Position numbers and translations under genes: made by a program. Below are positions 52,270-62,760 of a stretch of DNA of 64,000 nucleotides, piece after piece. This DNA is from Turbatrix aceti (Eukaryota > Nematoda > Chromadorea > Rhabditida > Panagrolaimidae). The stretch's first letter is position 1; the number at the start of each line of letters is the position of its first letter. The stretch lies in the NCBI GenBank assembly GCA_963969345.1, contig OZ017770.1, forward strand, positions 1,869,246 to 1,933,245, written 5' to 3'. The notes under the pieces are model-generated. The model searched no databases, was not told the DNA's origin, and saw only the letters and a program-made list of their open reading frames with translations.

Positions 52270-54090
52270 ATGATTCGTCATAAAAAGGCGAAAATATTTT
52301 TCATTGTATTTAGCATATTTGTAAGTCATGTTTTTTAATTCTTTTAATCCGCTAACTTTTTTCTTAGTTGTGTTATCAATTGTACAATTCTGTTTTTACC
52401 CAAAATTCACAAGGCACCGTTACTCCCGAATCTCTAGCTGCGCCATCCTCCCTCCCTGTGTTGCTTCTCAATGTCTCAGTGAACTCATCGCCTGAAGAAG
52501 TTTTATCTCGTCTTGCCGGAGTCAATGTTGCCACTATTCCACCAGAAGAAATTGTTAAATCTATCAATTATCTCAATGATCACCACAAAATTCAGAATCT
52601 CGATAAATTTGGTGATATCGTTTCTGTAGAGCCGGTTATTGTTATCCAAGTACACAATCGTCATGAATATCTTAAGCTACTTATCGACTCTCTTGCCAAC
52701 GTTCCTGAAATTGCCAATACTTTACTCGTATTCAGCCATGATGCCTTTGTTGACTCCATTAATGATCTTGTTCAGAACATTACATTTGCCAGAGTTTGTT
52801 TACCACTTAGAAATGTTTTAATTAAATTAATTTTGTTACAGGTGATTCAGATTTACTTTCCGTATACAAATCAGATCTTCAGCAGTCGGTTTCCAGGCAC
52901 AGATCCCCGTGATTGCGAAGAAAAAATCGGCGTTACAACGTATGTTCTATTTTTTTTTTGTAACTGACATTTATTTTCATGTTTTTTTTAGAGCGAAACA
53001 GTCAGGTTGCCTGAATGCAGCATGGCCAGATTCATACGGCAACTACCGTCGAACAGAATTGGCCCAGATCAAGCATCACTGGTGGTGGAAGATGAACTAC
53101 GTCGTCGATGGCATCATGGCCAAGTACAATCTATCCTCACATATCCTGTTGCTCGAAGAAGATCACATTGTCATGCCTGACGTCCTGCATACACTCAAGA
53201 AAGTCGTCGAGTTGAGGGACGCGTAAGGAATTTCTTGCAAATTGATACAAGCGTTTGATGTGAACTTTTTTCTTCAGAAAATGTCCTGAGTGTCGAATGA
53301 TATGCCTGGGTTTCATGCTCAAAGTATACACATCAATGGTGAACAATATGCGGAAAGTAGGCAAACAGACGTGGTACGGAAAGCATAATACGGGAATGGT
53401 TATCGACATGGATTTATGGAATGTTTTCCGCAGCCATGCTGGTGTAAGTTTTTGTGGCAAAAAAATTCTGGCAGATTTTGCAATGTCTACAATTTTTTTC
53501 AGGACTTTTGTGAGAACATTGATGACTACAACTGGGACTGGTCTTTGATACGAATCAGTTATCACATACTGCCTCAGAAGTTGGTAGCCTTGTATACAAA
53601 AGCACCACGCGTTCTGCACATCGGCGATTGCGGGGTCCACGCTCACAGGTGTTCGTCACAAACAACTTATAATCGAGTTATGTAAGTTTCCGGTTTTTGA
53701 ATTACATCCTTTTCTGGTTGTTTCTCTTGTTTCTGGTTGCAAGGGTGGGCGAAAAAAAACGAAGCCAGCAGCAATTGTAGCAGCATGCAACAACTTGCTA
53801 GCTGTTCTACGAAATGGCAGTTTTTGTTTTTGCCTCTTCTTCTTCCGGGCGAGATGATAAAAAATGTGACATTGTGATGGAACCATGGATAGCAGTCGTT
53901 TTTCAGGACTGGTTTTGGGTTGATCAAGAAACAAAACGCTTTCTTCCCACAAAATGTTGAGATTACCGAAACCCTATCCAAGGTGCAAAAAATAACCAAG
54001 CCCAACGGAGGATGGGGCGACCATCGAGATCACAAACTCTGCATGCTCAACACCTATCCACTAAATGCTACAATCTGGAACTTTACCTAA
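52270..54090 (+). CDS. gly-20: alpha-1,6-mannosyl-glycoprotein 2-beta-N-acetylglucosaminyltransferase (MGAT2, GnT-II)
   Basis: Exons 52270-52320, 52368-52793, 52842-52939, 52992-53222, 53278-53443, 53503-53681, 53907-54090; 444 aa. Topology is type II: a short basic N-terminus (MIRHKKAK), then a signal-anchor (IFFIVFSIFLCYQLY). Family blocks: QVHNRHEYLKLLIDSL, RVIQIYFPYT, FPGTDPRDC, KHHWWWKMNYV, the metal-binding acidic motif LLEEDHIVMPD, DDYNWDWSL, RVLHIGDCGVH and NGGWGDHRDHKLC. It adds the second antennary GlcNAc to N-glycans in the medial Golgi, giving complex-type glycans. It ends tail-to-tail with the collagen gene. Confidence 0.94.
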
Positions 54091-54345
54091 AGCCATTCCC
54101 CGGTTATTGTTGTTCTGTTGTCATGTTGCTGTATTAAAATGGGGGATTAAAAAAGTTGCAGAAATTTTATTCTTTTTCGTTCTCCTTTTTGACATAGAAA
54201 TACGACGAACGCATAGTTTTTAGGCACATATCAGACATAAATAATCGAGAGTATGGGTAACACCGTGTTTTTAGGCGTGTCCGAGACATCTGCGATGTCA
54301 GCTGATGCGGCAAAGCTCTGGACGTTGAATCGGTTGCGACGAACT

Positions 54346-55525
54346 TTAAAGGAAGAAGCCCTGCGGCGAGCGACGCCGACGCGTACCGTCTTCGAAGAAC
54401 ACACCACCATCAAGGGCGCAGTACTTGGGACAGATACCACGCTCGCCTTGGACGCCTGGAGTACCTGCATCGCCTTGGGGTCCGGGTTCGCCGGTAGGAC
54501 CTTGAGGACCAGGGGAGCCAGGAGGACCGAGAGGACCAGGCTGTCCAGGAGTGCCGTCGCGACCGGGAGGTCCGTCTTCGCCGGGAAGACCCGGGGGACC
54601 GTTTTCGCCGGGTTTTCCGGGCTCGCCCGGAATGGATGGAGTAGACATGGCTGGACGACCGGGTTCTCCACGTTCTCCGTCGGGACCGGGGTTTCCATTT
54701 GGTCCAGGAGGCCCGACTGGGCCGACAGATCCCGGGAGTCCTATAAATCGCATTGAATTTCAGATTAGTGTTTTTTGGGGTACAAACCGTTGTTTCCTGG
54801 TCTTCCGGGTGGGCCGTTGCGTCCAGGATTTCCAGGCTGTCCGGGAGGACCCTGAGGACCGGCAGGACCTGGCGGGCAAGGGTTGCAAGGCGGAATATCC
54901 TGCTCTTCGCAAATCACGGGAGGTCTTCCGGGAGCTCCAGGCCTGCCAGGAGCACCTGGAACGCCGGGTTTCCCGTTCTGACCGGGAGCACCAGGCCGAC
55001 CTGGGTGGCCTGGAAGGCAGCAGGCATCACATCCGTCGCCGCCAGCCTGGCGCCGCGTGCGATTGCCTGCAGCAACAATACTACCGAAAAGGCCTGCATT
55101 GTTGGCTGTCGGCTTTTTGCGATTGACTTCTGACATGATATCTCTAGCCGAGAGCTAAAACAATAAAAAAGTTGCAATGACGAGTGCTAAAGTGTTTTCC
55201 GTGTTATCGAAATTTTATGTTTCCAAAACCGGCTTTTAATAGTTAGCGAATGATTAAAAAAACGACCACAAGTGGTCAACATGTTGGAACGTCTGACAGA
55301 TAATTGTAAAAAAAGGTCTTCATACGTCGAAAAATACAACTTTTTCAAAACAATTAAAATTCTTACCTTGCAAAACTCCAATTCTTGTTGTGTCTGCCGC
55401 TGAATGTGGTCAACAAAATTATAAACCGCCGGCATGGTTATGCAAACTGCCAGGATTGATATCAGGGAAAAGCTGACGGCTGAGTAAGCCACATACTTGT
55501 AGGCTTTCTCCCGAGTGTCGTCCAT
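54346..55525 (-). CDS. cuticle collagen
   Basis: Exons 55525-55367, 55154-54788, 54740-54346; 306 aa. Residues about 13-40 form a hydrophobic segment (signal anchor). A cleavage site RTRRQ precedes the mature part, then a Cys cluster (CDACC). Gly-X-Y blocks ([14 protein letters not shown] onward) are interrupted by a Cys-containing spacer ([12 protein letters not shown]), and a second long Gly-X-Y block ends in [18 protein letters not shown]. This is the standard plan of nematode cuticle collagens, which are trimerised in the ER of epidermal cells, cleaved and crosslinked into the cuticle. The tail after the last cysteine is slightly longer than usual ([11 protein letters not shown]). Confidence 0.95.
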
Positions 55526-57061
55526 GATAACCCTAAATAACAACATAAATATGTTTCAATCAAGGGGATACATAAACGCGCAAAATATTGTACAAATGCA
55601 ATCAGACGACCATCTAAGATTGCGGCAGAAACATGGAATGAGTTAGATCGTTTGCAAAGAAGGGACAATCGAAAATGTCATCAAAGAGTGACTCGACTTG
55701 TCTGCCGGTTTCTTCTTACAATCCATCCTGCGTGCATCGCTGTTGAGAAGCTTTTATACTTCGGATAGCGAATGGATTGCGCGTGCGTGGATGGTCACGG
55801 TCGTGGAACGACTCCGTTGTCGAATATGCAGACTTGCTTTAGGATACCAGCATCACAAACGCAAAAATTGTGATCATATGAAAATGACAAAAAAGGAAAG
55901 TCCTCCTCTCAGCTGTTCGTCTTTGTTGGACAAAACGGGGCGTATGATCATAAAAAATTTAATCGGCAATGGTAAACACTTTCGACGTAATTGAAAACGA
56001 CTGCGATCGTTCATTGGCAGTTTCTGTCCGTTGCCGCTCCTAATTATTCTAAATGTTAGCTTCTAATAAGAGTTCTAGCTTGCATACATAACATGTTTGA
56101 CCGCCAATATGATTCACCTGCATCGTTATTAAAGACGTAACCTGTTAAATCACAACTGTATAGCACCTCATTTTGACCGCTTCCGGAAAACATCTTGAGC
56201 TGGACTCTGTTTATGTTGGTCAAACATAAGATGAACGTTCAAAATTGCTCATTGTGGCAAAAAAAACTTTCATATTTTGTGGCGCAGGGTGCGTAGCAAA
56301 AAAAATGTTCTTCTATATGTTATCCGTGGTGCATCATCCAAATGGCAGCCAGTAGGACCTTAAAAGTTGCGACACTCAAGTACCGATCTGATGTTGCGTA
56401 AACAGATGTCAGACAGACGTTATCATCGGTCGGACAAATGACGGACAGAGACGTCAGAAAGAGATAAAATGACAGACGAACTACCCATTATCGTTTAAAA
56501 GGGAGTTGATCGATGCATAATAACTGATCGATGTATAATAAAAAAAGCAATCTGTTCATACATGACGATTGCACCGAGCGCAAGAAACAAATCAATCACT
56601 GTTCATGCATGAAGCTTGCACCGAGTGATAAAAGGTGCTTTTTTATTGCATGTAAACTAATTTTTTTTGTATATAAAACCCAACAATGCATATTGTTGAT
56701 TGCGTCATAATAAATGGCACACATCGAAAAGATAAAAAAACCGAAGAAATAATAACAAATGCCAGAAAATCGAAGTAAAAAACATTGAAGGTAAATAGTA
56801 CTCATATTTAATTTTGCGTGCTAATAATTAGCACGAACGCACGTTTATTTTTTCAACTGCAATATTGTTATGAATACATGTAAAAGAATGTCTGTGATGT
56901 GACATATAAACGTCAGAACGGAAAAAAACGATTATTCACCTGTTCTGAGAGACAATGCACTTGAGAGAAAACATAATGAGAGGGCAATGTTATTGAAAAC
57001 ACGCGTCTGCAGTCACAAAAACCGTTCAGTAATCACTTTTTTTATCAATAATCAATCGGCT
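55526..57061. other. intergenic, nothing coding recognised
   Basis: About 1.5 kb of AT-rich sequence. It contains one copy of a 31-bp word found inverted near 63.1 kb (56344-56374), and short repeats around GACAGACG (56400-56480) and ATGCATAATAACTGATCGATG (56510-56545). Confidence 0.4.
56344..56374 (+). repeat. 31-bp dispersed repeat, copy 1
   Basis: Begins GGCAGCCAGTAGGACCTTAA and continues AAGTTGCGACA. An exact inverse complement lies at 63097-63127. Partial similarity continues on one side (CATCCAAAT near both). Confidence 0.7.
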
Positions 57062-59228
57062 ATGACATCACTCAGACTCCAGGTGCAATGGAGTAGACCT
57101 GATCTCGAGGAAGTAATGCGGGGATGTGCTAACGAGGAATATGATCGACAAGAAGCCATGCGCCGTCTTTCCGTAATTCTTAACAAACCGATCGACAGGA
57201 AACGATTTTCATTCGTCTTCAATCGTTATCTGAAAAAAACTGTAAGATAAACTCGTTTATAATAAATTTATATACCTTTAATTCAGGCTGCCCCGCAAGG
57301 TACTGCAAATACTTCTGGCACCTCCAACAACGTTGGAGGAAACGGTGATTCTCAAAATCATCGTAGCATTGTAGGTCAACGACCAACCCCCTACGACAAC
57401 AGCAGGGTTCGTCCAGGTGAGGCCCATAACAGATGAGATGAAAAAAAACTTCGGAAAAAATTATAGACGTGCAACTTCATTCTTCCGTCATTGGCAGGTC
57501 AAATCGTCAACCTCATTCCTCCATCAACCACACTGGCGTGACTAGGGGTAGGCTGCTTAACAACATTGGTTTATCACAAAGAGGAGAATTTTCAGGTAAC
57601 CAACTAGTCGTATTACCTTTCCAAAGCTTGCAAGGAAACTATCCTCACGGCGGTCAGGGTATTTTGTATACGCCAAATCATTTGTACCAGCCGCGCCAGA
57701 TGAATGGTTATCCAGGCATTCCTAGTTGTGTACCAAATGTGTTACCCGGCAACCATATTGACCAAGGACATCGCTACCCCGGAATTGGTTACCAAGATCG
57801 GCAAATCGCTCAGGGTATTTTGTATACGCCAAATCATTTGTACCAGCCGCGCCAGATGAATGGTTATCCAGGCATTCCTAGTTGTGTACCAAATGTGTTA
57901 CCCGGCAACCATCATATTGACCAAGGACATCGCTACCCCGGAATTGGTTACCAAGATCGGCAAATCGCTCAAGGCAAGGCGGCAAACCGTCTGAAGAGTG
58001 GGTTGCCGCTGCAAGAGATCTTATGGGATTACCGGAAGTCAATTTTTCTCGAGCCATCGCGCTGTCCATGGACACATACGAATCCGTTCCTGACAGAATT
58101 ATTACCTCCGAACAACCGATGTCAATGACCTGTGCCATCCGCCACCTTATCAGTTGGCCGGATGAAGTCGGATTTTATGAAAACGCTGACACTCACGAAG
58201 ACAAAACAACTCAGGAATTGTCGGCGCTTTTGAAAGTCAACATTGCCGTCGAGGTCGTCATCGGTGAATACAACATAGTATCGCCCTCGGGTACGAACAG
58301 GCAAGAAACCGGTTTTCCTACCCTATTCGTCAAAAAATGTGCCGAGGGTTATGTACCTGTGATTCAAATGATAGACCCTGACTACTATCCAGAGGATATT
58401 CCTATCTCTGATCCTGTGCATTATCCTTATTTTGATGATATATCGGATCCATTCGATGTCTCAGGTCCATCCGATGTCGCAGCTCCTTCCAATGTCGCAG
58501 GTCCGACCAATGTCTCAGGTCCATCCGATGTCGCAGGTCCAACCAATGTCTCAGGTCCATCCGATGTCGCAGGTCCGACCAATGTCTCAGGTCCATCCGA
58601 TGTCGCAGCTCCTTCCAATGTCTCAGGTCCATCCGATGTCGCAGCTCCTTCCAATGTCTCAGGTCCATCCGATGTCGCAGGTCCGACCAATGTCTCAGGT
58701 CCATCCGATGTCGCAGCTCCTTCCAATGTCTCAGGTCCATCCGATGTCGCAGCTCCTTCCAATGTCGCAGATCCGACCAATGTCGCAGGTACAGACCTGG
58801 ACATCACTGTTTCGGCTACCGAAGTGCTAGTCAATCCTCCATCGTCACTATGGGTTGAAAACGCGCGTCGGCATTTCGGTCTTCCTATAGTTGACTGCTA
58901 CCGAGCATTGGCTTTGGCGATGGATCCCTTTGATGCTATTCCCGAGCACCTGACAGTTACGAAACAGTCTACTACGCTTATTCGTGCTCTATTAAATCTG
59001 ATTAGCTGGCCAGGAGAACCGATTCGGAGCAGCCTAACGCGGTTTGAGCATATGACTCCTGATTTGCTATCAGAATTCTTCAAGATCAATATTGCCATCG
59101 AGATGTCCCCCCGTCGTTATAGAATATTTTCTTCTACCGGAAATGGTATCCAGTCGATGGAAGACCCAACGTTGTTCTTCCGTGCGACCAGTGCCGGATT
59201 TCAGTCGATCACAATGATGTCGGAGTAA
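57062..59228 (+). CDS. protein with two OTU-like domains and a hexapeptide-repeat linker
   Basis: Proposed exons 57062-57241, 57287-57416, 57467-57814, 57979-59228; 635 aa. Residues 1-60 are a charged helical region of unknown type. A Gln/Asn/Pro/Tyr-rich stretch follows, then two copies of a domain of about 120 residues separated by about 18 hexapeptides (SGPSDV, AAPSNV, AGPTNV). The copies align throughout: EEWVAAARDLMGLPEVNFSR / LWVENARRHFGLPIVDCYRA, RHLISWPDE / LNLISWPGE, SALLKVNIAVEV / SEFFKINIAIEM, FPTLFVKK / DPTLFFRA. VDCYRALALAMD resembles the catalytic-Cys block of OTU cysteine proteases; copy 1 has NFSR there. Neither copy has the HY ending of active OTUs (GYVPV and GFQSI instead). 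I infer an OTU-like fold, probably inactive. The intron 57815-57978 is required to join the frames and is less certain. Function unknown. Confidence 0.6.
57655..57969 (+). repeat. tandem duplication of 156/159 bp inside the OTU-like gene
   Basis: Copy 1 spans 57655-57810 and copy 2 spans 57811-57969. Both start CAGGGTATTTTGTATACGCC. They are essentially identical except for an extra CAT in copy 2. Each encodes about 52 residues (ILYTPNHLYQPRQMNGYPGI onward). Copy 2 coincides with the proposed intron of the gene. Confidence 0.9.
58461..58784 (+). repeat. 18-bp coding minisatellite (about 18 units)
   Basis: Units such as TCAGGTCCATCCGATGTC, GCAGCTCCTTCCAATGTC and GCAGGTCCGACCAATGTC alternate without a break, giving hexapeptides (S/A)(G/A)P(S/T)(D/N)V. 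The period keeps the reading frame, so the linker length can vary without breaking the gene. Confidence 0.92.
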
Positions 59229-59290
59229 TTCTATAGCCCCCCCCAGATTTGTATCGCATTATATTTATTAATCATTATTTTTTTTATTAG

Positions 59291-59305
59291 TAAAGTAAAG
59301 TAAAG
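59291..59305 (+). repeat. short TAAAG repeat
   Basis: Three TAAAG units, the same unit and orientation as the tail of the LINE fragment at 22056-22105. It lies about 60 bp after the OTU-like gene. Between 59306 and 59741 I see nothing but AT-rich sequence. Confidence 0.6.
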
Positions 59306-59746
59306 TGACTAAAATTTAAAAATATTGCATTTGGTTTTCTTTTTTTACTTGAGGTATTTTATTTTTTCCATCCGTGCCGCATCCTACGAACTCAACAGTC
59401 ACAAAATAATCACAACCTCTGACTACTACTAGTCCTTAAAACATAAAACATATAATAATGTGAGATATTAAATTGCAAATAATATCATTCCAAAATCACA
59501 CAATTGACGTTTATTATTACAAAGAAAAATTCATCATCCATAAACACCCGTTTTAAAATAAAACATATTTACGGGTTACTTGACTGATTCAGCCAAAGTT
59601 AACCTATTTATCACATGAAAACCAGCAATGTAAAAAATATGAACAAAAAAATATCCTAATATTTCACGCACACATCCAGCTGAAATCTGAAATAGTTTAA
59701 AAATAAGACTTTTCACATCATAATTCCATAAAACGATAAAACCAAC

Positions 59747-60096
59747 TGCTGCCGGGCTCCCGGCTAGCTCGCGCTTCCTCGTAGATCCCGGACACTTCGT
59801 AGTAGACAATAGTTTATCCGTAGAATCTCTCGTACAACAACCGTGAACAATTATACGTATGACGATGACTCGATGACGACGACCGCTGCGTGTCCCCAAC
59901 CGGGACGAGCGCGTGCCACGCGCGACCTGCCTGCTGCTACGCCCGCCGACCAGAATGATGACTTCGCGTCATCGGTCGCTGCCGATCTGCTTGTCTTGCC
60001 GGCGCACGCTTCCCTCGTGGCCGCACACGTTCTCTGCCTCGCGCTCGTGGCTCGCTCACCAGTCCCTGGGAGAATGGTCAACCAGTCCCGGTACCA
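59747..60096 (-). repeat. LTR (3' LTR of the minus-strand element)
   Basis: 350 bp, GC-rich; in element orientation it begins TGGTACCGGGACTGG and ends GCCCGGCAGCA. The purine tract lies immediately before it. Confidence 0.9.
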
Positions 60097-61207
60097 CTCC
60101 TTCCCCCAGCTGACCGTCGTCGCTGGATCCAACCGGATCCTGCGTCACGCGTCAGCTCAACTGAGCCGACCGGGACTGCGCCTGTAGTCGTCTTCGTCGC
60201 CTTTGACTTCCTTCGGTTCCTCGAACTTCACTCAACTGAGTGGATTTCATCCTGCTTGACCGCATGCTCAGCCACCTTCTTCCGGTGCCACCAGCAGTCA
60301 ACCGCCATCCACAAAGGCCCCTTCTGGCTCGCTGGCCGAAGCTCTGCACTTCCATGAATGCGTTCTTCGTCTTTTGATGACTGCTGCGTAGCCAACTGGC
60401 CACCCATGTTGCCAGCCCGCATGCGATGCCGTCCACGTAAGGCCCTGGTGATAGTCACGTGACGGCGTGCCTTTCTCATTCTCTTGTTGCTTGCGTGCCC
60501 CTGTTGTCTCTGCTCGACAGGCCATCGACGTACAGCAGGCCCCGCACGTTGCCTGCCGTTCATAAACTTCCTTGACGCGAACCCGGCCTCCTCAGATGAG
60601 GGTATCCCCTGCCAATTCTCTGCATCCTGTGTCGCTGCCGTGCTGCCACCTGCCATTCTTGCAGTCCGCTTGCTTCCCGTATTGATCTCCCTGACCGGCG
60701 GCTTCTCTGGATATCCACAGCGGTGGCATGCCCGAAATTCTTCCATGACGTTTCTGCGTTCCGCTGCCTCTCTTTGCAGCACCTCACGCCAGTACAGTCT
60801 TGACGCCACTGCTCGCACTCGGATTCCTTGCAGCTCAACTGAACTGTAACTGATGATGCAAGCCTGGACCGCCGTCGGCACTTCTCAAAGTCCGTCCATG
60901 CCTGACTGAATCACATCACAACTGCGACGTACTTGGCGCTTGCTGCTTCCATTCCACCAGCCAACTGGCCTGGTTTCTTCGTCGCCGCAAAATCAAAACA
61001 TGGCGCGTTGCCTCAGCCATTCTTGATTGATTCTGGTCGCAGGCCAAGCCAACTGGCGTGACCTCGGGAGAGCGTCGTTGTCGTTGATCCTCGTTTCTTC
61101 TCTCCGCTGCGTGTTGCCGTAGTGCGTGTGCCGCGTCGCCGCCATCGATCGATCGTAGTCGTAGTCTCTTCTTCCGCGTAGTTGGAATCAGCACTCTCGT
61201 CACCATT

Positions 61208-61557
61208 TGCTGCCGGGCTCCCGGCTAGCTCGCGCTTCCTCGTAGATCCCGGACACTTCGTAGTAGACAATAGTTTATCCGTAGAATCTCTCGTACAACA
61301 ACCGTGAACAATTATGCGTATGACGATGACTCGATGACGACGACCGCTGCGTGTCCCCAACCGGGACGAGCGCGTGCCACGCGCGACCTGCCTGCTGCTA
61401 CGCCCGCCGACCAGAATGATGACTTCGCGTCATCGGTCGCTGCCGATCTGCTTGTCTTGCCGGCGCACGCTTCCCTCGTGGCCGCACACGTTCTCTGCCT
61501 CGCGCTCGTGGCTCGCTCACCAGTCCCTGGGAGAATGGTCAACCAGTCCCGGTACCA
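61208..61557 (-). repeat. LTR (5' LTR of the minus-strand element)
   Basis: 350 bp, identical to the other LTR except one transition. It is followed in element orientation by the primer-binding-site candidate. Confidence 0.9.
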
Positions 61558-61562
61558 CCAAC

Positions 61563-61620
61563 GAAGGTTTTTTTTTACCATCCATCGAAGGTTTTTTTTT
61601 TTACCATCCACCTTCGTAAC
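61563..61620 (+). repeat. short duplication CGAAGG-T(n)-ACCATCCA
   Basis: Two direct copies of CGAAGGTTTTTTTTT..ACCATCC, followed by ACCTTCG, which is inverted relative to CGAAGGT. The LTR element sits at its left edge. Confidence 0.6.
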
Positions 61621-61732
61621 ATTTGTCATTTATTATAAAAGACACAACACAACGTTTAAATACTCTTCAGGTAACAAAAGTAAATATATTCGCGTACAAA
61701 TTATTTGGATAAAAAATTTTAATTAAAACAAC

Positions 61733-62760
61733 AACGCAACAAGGGGAAAACAAAAAAACCGACGATATATAAAACCAAAAAAAAAATAAAATATTTTTTT
61801 TTCCCTTCCCACATTATAAAAACTCACAAAATTATATTTACACCTGAAAGAATGATTAGAAATTTATTTTCACCCACATTTTTTTCGGCACAATTCACAT
61901 CATCACCCTGTGATGATAACACAGCATGATGAGCAAATGCCTAAGAATATACTAGCGGGAATACAGGGAATCACGAATACACCAGTCCAAAAAAAATGAC
62001 GAGTCACGCACATAAAAAATAAAACTGATCAATTGGTCGCATAAATTCATCAGACAACCTATCGAACGCTCAACATTCAATCAATGGTTTCTTTGCCGCA
62101 GTGGAGGGAGAGAACGCAACAAGGAGAAAACAAAAAAACCGACGAGAACAAAACTTATCAAAAAAACGCGCGCACGAAATAAAACCAAAAAAAATAAAAT
62201 ATTTTTTTTTCCCTTCCCACATTATAAAAACTCACAAAATTATATTTACACCTGAAAGAATGATTAGAAATTTATTTTCACCCACATTTTTTTCGGCACA
62301 ATTCACATCATCACCCTGTGATGATAACACAGCATGATGAGCAAATGCCTAAGAATATACTAGCGGGAATACAGGGAATCACGAATACACCAGTCCAAAA
62401 AAAATGACGAGTCACGCACATAAAAAATAAAACTGATCAATTGGTCGCATAAATTCATCAGACAACCTATCGAACGCTCAACATTCAATCAATGGTTTCT
62501 TTGCCGCAGTGGAGGGAGAGAACGCAACAAGGAGAAAACAAAAAAACCGACGAGAACAAAACTTATCAAAAAAACGCGCGCACGAAATAAAACCAAAAAA
62601 AATAAAATATGTTTTTTTCCCTTCCCACATTATAAAAACTCACAAAATTATATTTACACCTGAAAGAATGATTAGAAATTTATTTTCACCCACATTTTTT
62701 TCGGCACAATTCACATCATCACCCTGTGATGATAACACAGCATGATGAGCAAATGCCTAA
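61733..62760. repeat. 408-bp tandem repeat, about 2.5 copies
   Basis: Copies start at 61733, 62113 and 62521, each at AACGCAACAAGG. The period between the last two is 408 bp; copy 1 lacks about 28 bp near its start, and copy 3 stops after GAGCAAATGCCTAA (62760). Copies are nearly identical. Each holds a small hairpin ATCATCAC-CCT-GTGATGAT. The 78-codon ORFs inside each copy are repeat-derived and low-complexity; I do not call genes. Confidence 0.88.

Larger units (their letters stand above)
59747..61557 (-). mobile_element. compact LTR retrotransposon, very young insertion
   Basis: Two direct repeats of 350 bp (59747-60096 and 61208-61557) start TG and end CA and differ at one position (A at about 59850, G at about 61311). 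The element is flanked by a 5-bp target duplication, CCAAC (59742-59746 and 61558-61562). Read on the minus strand, the first LTR is followed after two bases by TGGTGACGAGAGTGCTGA, a plausible tRNA primer-binding site. The second is preceded by the purine tract GGGGGAAGGAG. This orients the element on the minus strand. The 1111-bp interior holds minus-strand frames (217 aa at 60881-60228 containing CHRCGYPEKPP; another at 61206-60916) with no recognisable protease, reverse transcriptase or integrase. It is therefore non-autonomous, mobilised in trans if at all. Confidence 0.88.

Noticed and set aside
54253..55126. Plus-strand ORFs of 167 and 191 codons opposite the collagen
   Set aside because: Antisense of the GC-rich Gly-X-Y coding sequence, which rarely contains stops on either strand.
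58402..58834. Long repeat frames on both strands (MSQVHP- and RMDLRHW-type)
   Set aside because: Shadow frames of the 18-bp minisatellite; the frame continuous with the flanking OTU-like domains is the coding one.
61013..61726. ORFs within and across the LTRs (up to 140 codons)
   Set aside because: They lie in the LTR sequence on both strands, appear in both LTR copies and run past the element border; not treated as genes.
62101..62745. Repeated 78-codon ORFs
   Set aside because: Product of the 408-bp tandem repeat; low-complexity, and one of the three units has lost the start.
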